A DNA stretch of 64,000 nucleotides from an uncultured Bacteroidia bacterium (GCA_902769875.1 CACXQV010000007.1:62001-126000), one strand, 5' to 3'. Shown: positions 24,283-33,008, counted from the first letter of the stretch. A program made the numbers and translations. The notes: generated by a model from the letters alone, not told the origin.

Positions 24283-27003
24283 CTAATAGACAGGTATAAA
24301 ACTTCCGGTTCTATCAATGAATCCCAATATGCCATCTTTTCTTACACGTGCAAGACCTTCGGAGAAAGAATCTGCAAAATTATAAACAAGAGTTATAACA
24401 ACATTTCCTCCTTTGTCAATGAATCCCCATCTGCCATCTTTTGCTACAAGTGCAAGATCTTCAGAGAAAGGATAAGCCCTATCATAATCAAGAGGTACAA
24501 CAACATTTCCTCCTTTGTCAATGAATCCATCTTTGCCATCTTTTCTTACACTAGCAAGACCTTCGGAGAAAGAACCGGCCCAATCATAATCAAGAGGTAT
24601 AACAATATTTCCTCCTTTGTCAATGAATCCATATTTGCCATCTTTTTTTACACTTGCAAGACCTTCGGAGAAAGAACCAACATTACCATATTCTAAAGGT
24701 ACAACAACTTTTCCATCTTTGTCAATGAATGCCCATTTGTCATCTTTTCTAACGAGTGCAAGACCTTCGAAGAAAGAACGAGCCCAATCATATTCATAAG
24801 GTACAATAACATTTCCTCTATTGTTGATGAATCCCCATTTGCCATCTTTTTCTACAGATGCAAGACCTTCGGAGAAATTATTACACAGATTGTTTTCAAG
24901 AGGAACAACAACGTTCCCTTCTTTGTCAATGAATCCCCATTTTCCATCATTTTCTACACATGCAAAACCTTCGGAGAATGAAATGACCAACTCATATTCA
25001 AGAGGAACAACAACATTTCCTTCTTTGTCAATGAATCCCCATTTGCCATCTTTTCTAACACTTGCAAGACCTTCAGAGAAAGCCTCGGCCTCTTTATATT
25101 CAAGAGGTACAACAACATTTCCTTCTTTGTCAATGAATCCCCATTTGCCATCTTTTTTTACACGTGCAAGACCTTCGGAGAAAGAAAAGGCCAAATCATA
25201 TTTAACAATAAGGGCAACAAATCCTTGTTCGTCAATGTAGGCAAACTTTTTCCCCGGAAGTGAAACAACCGCCAAGCCATCTGAATATGACAAGTGGTTG
25301 CTTATTTTCAAATGATCACTGACCCTAAAATAATTGGTGACAGGGATTGTCCCCTTTTCGTCAAACAACGATTTGGCATAACTCAACGGATTCGGGCTTT
25401 CCCATAAATCGATCAGGTTTTGTCTTGAAATATCATCGTTTGTATACTCTTTTATTGCTTGCTGCAACTTTTCGTCAGATTCTGATAGCAACAATCTCCT
25501 CAACTTGGCCTCGGTAATGGATTTGGTCGACGTTTCGTTGAAGTAATCATCAAAGTATTTTGGCTGGAAAATATAGTGTCCTTGCTTGGATGGGGGATCG
25601 TTTTGAAACAAGCGAAGCAGCATCTTATTTAAAATAAGGTCAGATGATTCAAAGCCATTTTTTACCGCAAGGGTAATCTCATCGGAAGAGTCTTTGATGG
25701 TCTCCAAACACTCTTTTCTTTTTATCTGTTCATATAATGCCTGGGATTTGTATCGGATCAAAGAAAGCAGATAGAATGAACATACGTCAAGTTTGTCGTA
25801 AATCATTTGCACACGCAAGAAACTGTTGATGAAACGGTTGGCATCGCGCAAGTTGCTAATGCAATATGTAGTGTATTCGGTTATGGTTGGGTCTTCCAGA
25901 AAACCCTTTTCAATATGAGGCACCAATCTATTCAAGGCATTTTTGATATAAAGGCTTGTGGCGTTTCTGTTGTTGTCAGGCAACGGAAATTCCATCTCAA
26001 AAAACTTGTCAGGATAGTTGGGGTCGCAACCAAGGGCCTTTACTACATTGGCTTTGTCCAAAGGAATAAGGAATACGACATTGTCGAATTCAGCGTTGAA
26101 ACCTACAAGTCTGAAAACTTGCATAATTTCATCCCCATTGAGCCTGTCAACGTCGTCGATGATGATGATGAGCTTTTTGGGAATCATCCTAATGACATCA
26201 TTGATCCGTTTCTTTTCGTCCTCAAGTTGGATGCTTCCGAGTTTCACCAAAAATGACACATACTTGTTGTCGATTGCCCCGATTAACTCTTTGTAATATT
26301 TGATGCGACGTCCGAACCCCATCTTATACTTTGACAAGGAACTTTCCAATACATCAAAAAAGTCGTTTTGGATATTGCCTGACTTTGACGATTTCAGGGG
26401 ATTGAACCACATAATCTCATATTGCTTCTCAGCCAACAACTCTTGTTGAAGGAGGTTGAGAAAAGATGTTTTGCCCGTACCCCAACCTCCAGTTATGGCA
26501 ATGCTATGGGTGCCTGTATTGGGCATTTTCTCAATCCGTTCTTTCAATGCCAGTATATGGTTGCGAAAATGCAGTTTATCTTCGTTTTTATCGGTAATCG
26601 GGGCATCACTCAAAAAACTATCCTTTTGTCTTGATTTCGAAAAACTGTCGTATGATTCTGTTTCGTGTTTGACTATGGAATACAAAAAGAAAGGAAGGAC
26701 AATATAGCATATGGCGAAAATTGTAAACAATACCACAAAAGCCCATTCATAACCTTCAATTGGGTTTTTTGTTTCTGTGTCAATCATTGTTTCCCACGGG
26801 TATTGTGCCCAACAATAAGCAAAAAGGCTGCATATCAACAAGGAAACGAAAAATGTTCGCCCGTCTGACAGTGTCTTGTTTTTGGTTTTGTATATAATGC
26901 TGTAAATCATTGTATCCAGCAAAACACCCCACAGGATCCATAGTAGCACAATCCCAAATTTGCTTTCTTTGGTTTTGCCGATAAACGAAAACGATGCTTC
27001 CAC
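24283..27003 (-). CDS. KAP-family P-loop NTPase fused to C-terminal WG repeats
   Basis: The 906-residue product starts with GTG, sharing its G with the TAG stop of the gene before it. Three membrane helices (about residues 17-38, 50-67 and 86-111) precede a KAP-type STAND NTPase: Walker A GGWGTGKT (172-179) and Walker B LIIIIDDVDRL (278-288), with the family's long helical arm (about 300-570). From about residue 575 come roughly ten 34-residue WG repeats (SEGLASVRKDGKWGFIDKEG and so on), a beta-rich, probably ligand-sensing module. KAP ATPases include the phage-exclusion protein PifA; a sensor-plus-NTPase layout suggests defence or signalling, but that is inference. The region is visibly AT-richer than its neighbours and lies beside tRNA-Ser genes, which suggests transfer. 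Confidence 0.85.
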   Translation of the reverse strand: MEASFSFIGKTKESKFGIVLLWILWGVLLDTMIYSIIYKTKNKTLSDGRTFFVSLLICSLFAYCWAQYPWETMIDTETKNPIEGYEWAFVVLFTIFAICYIVLPFFLYSIVKHETESYDSFSKSRQKDSFLSDAPITDKNEDKLHFRNHILALKERIEKMPNTGTHSIAITGGWGTGKTSFLNLLQQELLAEKQYEIMWFNPLKSSKSGNIQNDFFDVLESSLSKYKMGFGRRIKYYKELIGAIDNKYVSFLVKLGSIQLEDEKKRINDVIRMIPKKLIIIIDDVDRLNGDEIMQVFRLVGFNAEFDNVVFLIPLDKANVVKALGCDPNYPDKFFEMEFPLPDNNRNATSLYIKNALNRLVPHIEKGFLEDPTITEYTTYCISNLRDANRFINSFLRVQMIYDKLDVCSFYLLSLIRYKSQALYEQIKRKECLETIKDSSDEITLAVKNGFESSDLILNKMLLRLFQNDPPSKQGHYIFQPKYFDDYFNETSTKSITEAKLRRLLLSESDEKLQQAIKEYTNDDISRQNLIDLWESPNPLSYAKSLFDEKGTIPVTNYFRVSDHLKISNHLSYSDGLAVVSLPGKKFAYIDEQGFVALIVKYDLAFSFSEGLARVKKDGKWGFIDKEGNVVVPLEYKEAEAFSEGLASVRKDGKWGFIDKEGNVVVPLEYELVISFSEGFACVENDGKWGFIDKEGNVVVPLENNLCNNFSEGLASVEKDGKWGFINNRGNVIVPYEYDWARSFFEGLALVRKDDKWAFIDKDGKVVVPLEYGNVGSFSEGLASVKKDGKYGFIDKGGNIVIPLDYDWAGSFSEGLASVRKDGKDGFIDKGGNVVVPLDYDRAYPFSEDLALVAKDGRWGFIDKGGNVVITLVYNFADSFSEGLARVRKDGILGFIDRTGSFIPVY
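24286..25280. repeat. 102-bp tandem coding repeats (WG repeats)
   Basis: On the plus strand the phrase CCTTCGGAGAAAG or a close form recurs every 102 bases (for example 24357, 24561, 24663, 24765, 24867, 24969 and 25173), matching ten 34-residue WG units. High identity of several units at DNA level (GATAAAGAAGGAAATGTTG type) points to recent duplication or gene conversion. Confidence 0.85.
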
Positions 27004-27350
27004 TATTTTTTTTCAAAATACAAGAAAACGAAGACAAGTGAAATGGCAATAATAATGGTAATGATATGGGTCTTTGTCCATTCCCAACACTTTTTCAATA
27101 GGTCGATTAGTTGTTCTGTCACCGATGGAAGAGATAATGGTATAAACATAGTAAACCCGCAGGCTATCATAATAATCATCCAGAAATCTGGGCTTCCTAA
27201 ATTTAGCCAAGACAAAAAATAAAAAGAGCCAACAAGCTCAACAATAATGGAAACAAAAGTAATTGTAAGACCGAATGAACTCAAATACTTTATTAAAATG
27301 TCAGTTTTTGAATTGTAGAATCGCTTGTATTTTTTGGATTTTTTTTTCAT
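27003..27350 (-). CDS. Small membrane protein coupled to the KAP-WG NTPase
   Basis: The 115-residue product has a strongly basic start (KKKSKKYKRFYNSKTD) and three hydrophobic helices (about 28-48, 56-75 and 94-111). The stop TAG overlaps the GTG start of the KAP-WG gene by one base, so both are translated together. No family is recognised. It could be a membrane partner or effector of the NTPase. Confidence 0.75.
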   Translation of the reverse strand: MKKKSKKYKRFYNSKTDILIKYLSSFGLTITFVSIIVELVGSFYFLSWLNLGSPDFWMIIMIACGFTMFIPLSLPSVTEQLIDLLKKCWEWTKTHIITIIIAISLVFVFLYFEKK

Positions 27351-27401
27351 ATCCTGATGGCAAATAATGATTGTTTAGACAATTATCAAATTAAATGCTT
27401 T

Positions 27402-27431
27402 GCAAAAGTAGGAAATTGTTCTGAATGGCAA
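27402..27431 (-). promoter_or_regulatory. Promoter of the KAP-WG operon
   Basis: On the minus strand TTG (27429-27431) and TACTTTTGC (27402-27410) are 18 bases apart, about 52 bases before the start codon of the small membrane protein. Confidence 0.65.
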
Positions 27432-27503
27432 TAAAAAATATCTATATTTGTCTCACCAAGCAAAAACGAATCACTTTGGCACGATTTTGACCCGTTTTGT
27501 CCC

Positions 27504-27544
27504 AAAAAAGAAGCAAGCACCTGAATTTCAGATGCTTGCTTCTT
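27504..27544 (-). terminator. Terminator of the tRNA-Ser transcript
   Basis: On the minus strand AAGAAGCAAGCA pairs with TGCTTGCTTCTT, followed by a run of Ts. It begins five bases after the tRNA 3' end and isolates the KAP operon from the tRNA transcript. Confidence 0.85.
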
Positions 27545-27548
27545 CTTG

Positions 27549-27634
27549 CGGAGAGAAAGGGATTCGAACCCTTGGAACGCAAAGCGTTCAACGGTTTTCG
27601 AGACCGCCCCGATCGACCACTCCGGCATCTCTCC
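27549..27634 (-). tRNA. tRNA-Ser (anticodon CGA)
   Basis: On the minus strand GGAGAGA (5' acceptor) pairs with TCTCTCC (27550-27556). The D arm is GCCGGAGTGGTCGATCGGGGC, the anticodon loop CTCGAAA reads UCG, a long variable arm (GAACGC-TTT-GCGTTC) marks it as a class II serine tRNA, and the T arm has GGGTTCGAATCCC. CCA is not encoded. Length is 86 nt. Confidence 0.93.
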
Positions 27635-27642
27635 TTGCTGCC

Positions 27643-27706
27643 TCCCGAAGCCTTTCGGCTTAACGGTTTTCAAGACCGCCGCTATCGACCACTCAGCCAT
27701 ATCTCC
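27643..27706 (-). pseudogene. Truncated tRNA-Ser (anticodon UGA), lacking T arm and 3' acceptor strand
   Basis: The 5' two-thirds are intact: acceptor strand GGAGATA, D arm, anticodon loop CTTGAAA (UGA) with stem CGGT/ACCG, and a variable arm AAGCC-GAAA-GGCTT. After it come GGGAGGCAGCAA and then directly the next tRNA; no TTCGAAT and no TATCTCC partner strand exist. A promoter lies just upstream. The fragment cannot fold into a full tRNA, so another tRNA-Ser(UGA) must exist elsewhere in the genome, or the sequence has a deletion error here. Confidence 0.75.
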
Positions 27707-27709
27707 GCT

Positions 27710-27718
27710 GCAAAAGTA
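27710..27718 (-). promoter_or_regulatory. -7 element of the tRNA-Ser transcript
   Basis: TACTTTTGC on the minus strand, ending four bases before the 5' end of the truncated tRNA. Confidence 0.65.
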
Positions 27719-27780
27719 CGACATTTTTCGATAGGTTGGGAAAAATCGAGAAAAAAAATCAAGATTTCGCCTAAAAAAAC

Positions 27781-27789
27781 TATTTTTGC
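27781..27789 (+). promoter_or_regulatory. -7 element of the TPR regulator gene
   Basis: TATTTTTGC 24 bases before the start codon at 27813. Confidence 0.55.
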
Positions 27790-27812
27790 AAGGCCAAAAC
27801 GGTTACGAAACG

Positions 27813-29456
27813 ATGAAAACAACGAGGTCGGCAACAGCAATTCTCCTGCTTTTCGCAATGCTTATGTGCGCTTGCGGACGAGAGGAATCTGCCTTTACCC
27901 GCCAGAATGCCCCGCTTCACTTCGGCAAGCTGAAGGCCTTGGAAAGGTTGGCCGAAACCCAACCCTCGGCGGCTTTGGATAGCGTGGCTCAGCTTAAGGA
28001 ACAGCATCGGAAAACGCCGTTTACTCCGTTGGATGCCAATGAGTTGCTGCTTCGTGACGTGCAGGTGCAATACAAGAACCGGATGCTCACCGAGCTCAGT
28101 CCCGACCTGAGCGCGGTGGTCGTTTTTTACGACAGCCTTGCCGCGTTGTATCCCGATGATGCCGATTTGCAGTTCCTTCGCGCCAATGCCTATTATTATA
28201 AAGGTGCGGAATGTGCCTTTGCCGATGAGGACGTGGCGGCTTTCACGCATTACTTGAAAGCCTTGCAGGTGATGACGTCGCGCAGCGATTGGAGTGAGAA
28301 TCCCTATGCCAAACGCTTCATCGCACTGACTTACACACGTTTGTCGGAAATCCTGTATCGTTATGGCCTTCAAGACGATGCTTTTGAAACTTGTCGGGAA
28401 GCGGCCTCTTACTATGAGGCGGATGCCGACTTGGCGGCGATGATGCGCTTTGAAGCGACCATCTACCAGTCGCAGAAAGACTATGACAAGGCTTTGGCGC
28501 GTTTTCAGGAGTCGACGGAGATTGTGCCGATGGATGACGTTCAGGTGCAGCTTTCTCTTGGCGCGAAACTTTTCGGGCTTCAGCAATATGACTCGGCTGT
28601 ATCGCATCTCGAAACGGCCTTTAATTCGGGCGACCGTTTTGCCCGGGTGGATGCTGCCGCCAAGTTGGCCGAGATTTTCCGCGACAAGGGCCTTGCCGAC
28701 GAGGAACTGCGTTACACCCGTTTTTATGTCGAAAACTCGATGCTGGAAACTCGGCTCACCTCGCGCAAGATGGAGATAGAGTACCTTTATGAGGATTTCA
28801 ACCGGCCGAAATCCGTTGCGACAACGGATCATGAAAGCCAAACATCTTCAGTCCTTTGGATTATGCTATTGCTGTTGGCGGTCATTGCTTTTATGGCCTA
28901 TATCATCGTGCGCAACCGCAAGCGTATCAGCCACATAGAGAACAAAATCACCGATATAGAGCATCGGCACGACCAAGAAACCGCCGACAAAGACCTTGAG
29001 ATAGAGCAAATTTCGCAGCAGCTGAGCGATACCCGAGAACGGCTCGAAAGCGTCGGCAAGATTGATTTCGACAAGGCTTGGCAATCTTATATGGAGAGTC
29101 CTATTGTGCTGAAAATCAAAAGGTCGTTGGATGGCAAGGACATTATGATCAAGAATGTGGGCTTGTTTCCGAAACTGAAGTTGAAAGAGATGGAATATAT
29201 AGGCTTGGTGCAAGCAGCCAATCATAGTTTCCCCGACTTCTCGTCGCGTTTCCTGAAGGATCATCCCGACCTGAACGTGGCCGACCTGCGTCACAGTTGC
29301 CTTGCCTTGTTGGGGTTGAACGATGCGGAGATTGCGGTGCTGGAAGGCATATCCTATAGCGGAGCCAACCGTCGGACGAACAAGATTTTGGCGTCGCTCA
29401 ACGAGGGCGACAACCTTGAGTTGGCTTTGCTGACCTATATCAAGAATCATTTTTAA
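27813..29456 (+). CDS. TPR-transmembrane protein with C-terminal HTH-like domain
   Basis: The 547-residue product has a leader with Cys (LLLFAMLMCACGREE), an all-helical TPR region (about residues 40-330, with pairs such as EILYRYGLQDDAFETCREAASYYEAD), one membrane helix (WIMLLLLAVIAFMAYIIV, about 350-372), a coiled coil (ENKITDIEHRHDQETADKD) and a C-terminal segment DLNVADLRHSCLALLGLNDAEIAVLEGIS. The last part resembles the DNA-binding end of Bacteroidota TPR regulators, where 'LR.caLl.lg.s..EIA' precedes the recognition helix. It may sense periplasmic signals and act on transcription at the membrane. Start at 27813 chosen because the -7 element ends at 27789. Target genes are unknown. Confidence 0.72.
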   Translation: MKTTRSATAILLLFAMLMCACGREESAFTRQNAPLHFGKLKALERLAETQPSAALDSVAQLKEQHRKTPFTPLDANELLLRDVQVQYKNRMLTELSPDLSAVVVFYDSLAALYPDDADLQFLRANAYYYKGAECAFADEDVAAFTHYLKALQVMTSRSDWSENPYAKRFIALTYTRLSEILYRYGLQDDAFETCREAASYYEADADLAAMMRFEATIYQSQKDYDKALARFQESTEIVPMDDVQVQLSLGAKLFGLQQYDSAVSHLETAFNSGDRFARVDAAAKLAEIFRDKGLADEELRYTRFYVENSMLETRLTSRKMEIEYLYEDFNRPKSVATTDHESQTSSVLWIMLLLLAVIAFMAYIIVRNRKRISHIENKITDIEHRHDQETADKDLEIEQISQQLSDTRERLESVGKIDFDKAWQSYMESPIVLKIKRSLDGKDIMIKNVGLFPKLKLKEMEYIGLVQAANHSFPDFSSRFLKDHPDLNVADLRHSCLALLGLNDAEIAVLEGISYSGANRRTNKILASLNEGDNLELALLTYIKNHF

Positions 29457-29546
29457 ATTATTGTAAATCAAACAACTATTGGATTATTGTTGAGAATTGT
29501 TGAAAAATAGGAAAGCAAAATGTTTTACAAGTAGCCATGACTTGCT

Positions 29547-29555
29547 TACTTTTGC
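29547..29555 (+). promoter_or_regulatory. -7 element of the GWxTD gene
   Basis: TACTTTTGC 25 bases before the start codon at 29581. It supports this start over the earlier frame opening at 29497. Confidence 0.6.
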
Positions 29556-29580
29556 TTCGTCAAACACAAAACTATTGACT

Positions 29581-31059
29581 ATGAAAAGAACTTGGATGTT
29601 TTTGATGCTCGCCCTGATGGTCACGGTGGGCAACGCTCAGACCAACCCGACCAAGGCCAAGCGTTTGAGACCTTATCTTTCCACCACCACCTACTGCGCC
29701 CCCGGTGTGACTCCCTTTGTCGAGAACGCCATCGCTTTCGACTGCCGCACGGCGGTTTACAAACAGTTTGAGCCCGGCAAATTCAAGGCCACTGTTGAAA
29801 TCACCACGGTGTTTCGGAAAGGGGAGGAGACCACTTTCTCGAAAGTGGCCGTCGACAGTCCTGTGGTGACCGACACTTCCAACCTTGCCGGGGCTTTCAT
29901 CGACCAGCAGCGTTTCCCGTTGCCCAACGGCGAATACCAGATGGAAATCAGCATCGAGGACTTGAACAGCGGCGATGCATTGCCCACGGGCTCCATCACG
30001 GTTGAGCTCAACTATCCCGAAAACGTGCCTTCGATTTCCGACATTTTGTTGTTCGACACCAGCGTGAAGGCGACAAAACCATCGGCTTGTACCAAAAGCG
30101 GAATGGATTTCTTGCCGAGGGTGTATCCGTTTTATGGCCAGAATGAGAGCAAAATGAACTTTTATGTGGAGCTTTACAATAGCGATGCGCTTTATGAAGA
30201 CGGCAAGTTCCTTGTCAGCTATTACATCGAGACCCGTGAGTCGCAGACGCAGATGCAAGAGTATTCGTTCCACAAGCGTTTCGATGTGGGCAAGGTGAAT
30301 GTGCTGCTCAACTCCATCGACATCAAGGATTTGCCTTCGGGAAACTACTACCTTGTAGTAGAAATGCGCGACCGCAGCAATGCCTTGATTTGCTCAAACA
30401 GCTGCCCGTTCCAACGCAGCAATCCAAGCGCGACTTACGACATGAACGACTTGGCGGGGCTCAATGTCGCCAACACTTTCGTCAGCGAAATCACCAACCT
30501 TGATTCGTTGCGCCGTTACCTCCGCTACCTCGACCCGATTTGCACCGAAATCGAGCGTGATTATGTCACCAACCTTGTGAGAACCCAAGACGTGAAAACG
30601 ATGCAGCAGTTTTTGCTCAACTTCTGGAATGCCCGTTCACCGATGAATCCGCGTCAGGGCTTCACCGATTATCTTGCAGCGGTGAATCGTGTCAACATGT
30701 CGTTCAAGACAAGCTCATACCCCGGCTATCGTACCGACCGAGGCTATGTGTTCCTCAAATACGGCCAGCCCGACAAGATTATGGAAAGTCCCAACGAACC
30801 GGGTGCTTACCCTTACGAGATTTGGCATTACTACGCCGTTTCCAACCAACGCAACAAGCGCTTTGTGTTCATGTCGAAGGACACGGCGGCCAACGACTAT
30901 CAGCTCATCCACTCCGACGTGGTGGGCGAGGTCAACAACCCGCGCTGGCAGCTTGAGATTTATTCGCGCATCTATGGCACTTATCAGGGTGTCGACCAAA
31001 CCGAGAAAGACGACACTTGGGGCTCGCACGCTGGCGATTTGTACAACAACCCAAGATAA
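29581..31059 (+). CDS. GWxTD domain-containing exported protein
   Basis: The 492-residue product has a signal peptide (KRTWMFLMLALMVTVGNAQ), a long beta-rich N-terminal part with paired strands typical of envelope proteins, a helical segment (NLDSLRRYLRYLDPICTEIERDYV) and the GWxTD-type motif GYRTDRGYVFLKYGQPDKI near residue 387, followed by YEIWHYY. The motif residue W is Y here, a common variant. Function of the family is unknown. It starts a run of genes (acyltransferase, glycosyltransferase) with short gaps, so it may belong to an envelope operon. Confidence 0.85.
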   Translation: MKRTWMFLMLALMVTVGNAQTNPTKAKRLRPYLSTTTYCAPGVTPFVENAIAFDCRTAVYKQFEPGKFKATVEITTVFRKGEETTFSKVAVDSPVVTDTSNLAGAFIDQQRFPLPNGEYQMEISIEDLNSGDALPTGSITVELNYPENVPSISDILLFDTSVKATKPSACTKSGMDFLPRVYPFYGQNESKMNFYVELYNSDALYEDGKFLVSYYIETRESQTQMQEYSFHKRFDVGKVNVLLNSIDIKDLPSGNYYLVVEMRDRSNALICSNSCPFQRSNPSATYDMNDLAGLNVANTFVSEITNLDSLRRYLRYLDPICTEIERDYVTNLVRTQDVKTMQQFLLNFWNARSPMNPRQGFTDYLAAVNRVNMSFKTSSYPGYRTDRGYVFLKYGQPDKIMESPNEPGAYPYEIWHYYAVSNQRNKRFVFMSKDTAANDYQLIHSDVVGEVNNPRWQLEIYSRIYGTYQGVDQTEKDDTWGSHAGDLYNNPR

Positions 31060-31068
31060 ACAATCGCG

Positions 31069-31956
31069 ATGAAAAAGCTCGGATTTTACATGGTGAAGCT
31101 CTGGACCGACTTCCAGTCGGTGCATCCGTTTTGGCTGCTTTATCTGAAGTCTGATGTCTATTTCCTTTTGGTCTATCATGTGTTTCGCTATCGGCGCAAG
31201 GTGGTCAGAGACAATTTGTTGCATTCGTTTCCCGAAAAGGACGCCAAAGCAATCAAAGCCATTGAGCGCCAGTTTTATCGCAACCTCTGCGACCAGTTTG
31301 TTGAAGCCCCAAAAATGATGCGGATGGGCGAAAACGGCTATAGGAAACGTGTCACTTTGACCAATCCTGAACTCGCCCAACGACTTTATGGACAAAAGAA
31401 AAACATCTTTTATGCCATCCCTCATTCGGGCAATTGGGAATGGTTCGGCAAGATGATTCCCGAGCTTTCGCCCCACAAGGGATTGGCCATATATAAAAAG
31501 GTGAAGAATGCCGCATTCGAGCAACTGATGCTCACGATGCGCACCAAAGACTGTAGTTTGGAGATGGTTGAGTCCAATATCGTGCTGAAACGGTTGGCGC
31601 AGCTGCGCAATGAGCTGAACGCCGTTCTGATGATGGCCGACCAGTCGCCGCGAGGTGTCGATTCCGACTATTGGACCGTGTTCCTGCATCAGGAAACGTG
31701 CTGGTTCACAGGCTTGGAACGCATTGCCAAGATGCTGGACTATGCCGTGGTGTTTGTCGATATGAAACGAACGGGCAGGGGACGCTACGAAGTCGGTTTC
31801 GAGCTGCTTGTTGACGACCCGAAAGCCATGGGGAAAAACGAAATCATGGAACGTTATGTGCGCCGTGTGGAGCAATTCATCCAAGCCGAGCCTGACAATT
31901 GGCTGTGGTCGCACCGCCGTTGGAAACATCATAGGAATCAAAACGTTGAAGGATGA
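31069..31956 (+). CDS. LpxL/HtrB-family lipid A acyltransferase
   Basis: The 295-residue product starts KKLGFYMVKLWTDFQSVHPFWLLYLKSD and contains the acyltransferase motif PHSGNWEW (H-x4-E), followed by GLAIYKKVKNAAFEQLM and MMADQSPRG (the FxxDQ-type block), as in HtrB/LpxL proteins, which add a secondary acyl chain to lipid A from acyl-ACP at the inner membrane. It lies nine bases after the GWxTD gene and overlaps the next gene by four bases (ATGA). Confidence 0.88.
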   Translation: MKKLGFYMVKLWTDFQSVHPFWLLYLKSDVYFLLVYHVFRYRRKVVRDNLLHSFPEKDAKAIKAIERQFYRNLCDQFVEAPKMMRMGENGYRKRVTLTNPELAQRLYGQKKNIFYAIPHSGNWEWFGKMIPELSPHKGLAIYKKVKNAAFEQLMLTMRTKDCSLEMVESNIVLKRLAQLRNELNAVLMMADQSPRGVDSDYWTVFLHQETCWFTGLERIAKMLDYAVVFVDMKRTGRGRYEVGFELLVDDPKAMGKNEIMERYVRRVEQFIQAEPDNWLWSHRRWKHHRNQNVEG

Positions 31957-32975
31957 AAGTGGCTGTTGTCATATTGAACTACAACGGGCGGAAGTTCCTC
32001 GAACAGTTCCTGCCCAACGTCATCGCCAACTGCGACCCAAGTAGGACGGAAATCATCGTTGCCGACAATGCTTCCACTGACGATTCCGTTGCGTTCATGA
32101 AGGGCCGTTTCCCCGAAATCCGCCTGATTGAAAACGGAAGCAACGGAGGTTTTGCGACGGGCTACAACCTTGCCTTGCGTCAGGTGGAGGCCCAGTATTA
32201 TGTGTTGCTCAACAGCGACATAGAAGTCGCCCCGAATTGGATCGAGCCCGTTGTCGCGATGATGGACGCCGACCCGCAGATTGCCGCATGCCAGCCTAAG
32301 ATTTTGTCGTATCACCAAAAGGGCCAGTTCGAGTATGCGGGCGCGTGTGGTGGCTTCATCGACAAGTTCGGCTATCCTTTCTGCCGAGGACGTGTGTTCC
32401 AAAACCTTGAGAATGACGAACATCAGTACGACGCCCCAATGGAAGTGTTTTGGGCCACGGGGGCTTGCATGTTCGTCCGCGCCGACTTGTATCATCAAAT
32501 CGGAGGTTTGGACGACAGCTTCTTTGCCCATATGGAGGAAATCGACCTGTGCTGGCGACTGAAGAACGCTGGCTATAAGGTGTATTGCTGTCCGCAGTCG
32601 CACATTTATCACATCGGGGGAGGCACTTTGCCCAAGAATTCGCCCCGCAAGACCTATCTGAATTTCAGGAACAATCTTTCCCTTTTGGTGAAGAACCTGC
32701 CTGAAAACAAAGTGTTTGTCACCATCACTTACCGAATCCTCTTGGATTGGATTGCGGCGCTCAAGTTTTTGGCCGACGGCTGTTTCAAGGATTTCCGAAT
32801 GGTTTTCAAGGCGCATCGCGATTTCTTTAAGCGCCTGAACACCCTGCGAGCCCAGCGCAAGGCAAGCGGGCACAAGCAAGTGAGTTGCGTTTACAAACGG
32901 AACATCGTTTTCGACAACTTTTTCAGGGGGAAAAAGAGATTCAGCGAATTGAGGAAAGAGGATTTCACGTTGTAG
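31953..32975 (+). CDS. Family 2 glycosyltransferase
   Basis: The 340-residue product begins MKVAVVILNYNGRKFLEQFLPNV, the standard GT2 start, followed by IIVADNASTDDSV, the DxD-type LLNSDIEV, and the acceptor-side block EEIDLCWRLKNAGYKVYCCP with HIGGGT. It transfers a sugar from a nucleotide donor to a lipid or surface glycan. The four-base overlap with the acyltransferase gene suggests a joint role in lipopolysaccharide or another envelope glycolipid. Confidence 0.9.
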   Translation: MKVAVVILNYNGRKFLEQFLPNVIANCDPSRTEIIVADNASTDDSVAFMKGRFPEIRLIENGSNGGFATGYNLALRQVEAQYYVLLNSDIEVAPNWIEPVVAMMDADPQIAACQPKILSYHQKGQFEYAGACGGFIDKFGYPFCRGRVFQNLENDEHQYDAPMEVFWATGACMFVRADLYHQIGGLDDSFFAHMEEIDLCWRLKNAGYKVYCCPQSHIYHIGGGTLPKNSPRKTYLNFRNNLSLLVKNLPENKVFVTITYRILLDWIAALKFLADGCFKDFRMVFKAHRDFFKRLNTLRAQRKASGHKQVSCVYKRNIVFDNFFRGKKRFSELRKEDFTL

Positions 32976-32993
32976 GGTTGCGCTTGCCCCTAC
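32972..32993. terminator. Hairpin between convergent glycosyltransferase and aroQ genes
   Basis: GTAGGG (32972-32977) pairs with CCCTAC (32988-32993); a weak T stretch follows. The sequence also resembles the GTAGGGGCAAGCGCAACCCTAC dispersed repeat, so its role is uncertain. Confidence 0.4.
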
Positions 32994-33008
32994 AGAACAT
33001 TTTGTATA

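Noticed and set aside
24286..25280. Regular 102-bp repeats resembling a repeat array such as CRISPR
   Set aside because: They are in phase with a continuous reading frame and encode 34-residue WG repeats; there are no short constant repeats with unique spacers and no cas genes.
27402..27720. Integrative element with integrase at the tRNA-Ser locus
   Set aside because: The AT-rich KAP island beside a tRNA suggested this, but no integrase gene and no repeat of the tRNA 3' end at the far side (around 24230-24290) could be found.
27780..28841. A 353-codon open frame on the minus strand
   Set aside because: It is antisense to the TPR regulator and would cover its promoter; composition is His/Arg/Leu-rich as typical for antisense frames.
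30715..31941. A 408-codon open frame on the minus strand
   Set aside because: It overlaps the GWxTD and acyltransferase genes, both with clear family motifs; no domain is visible in the antisense product.
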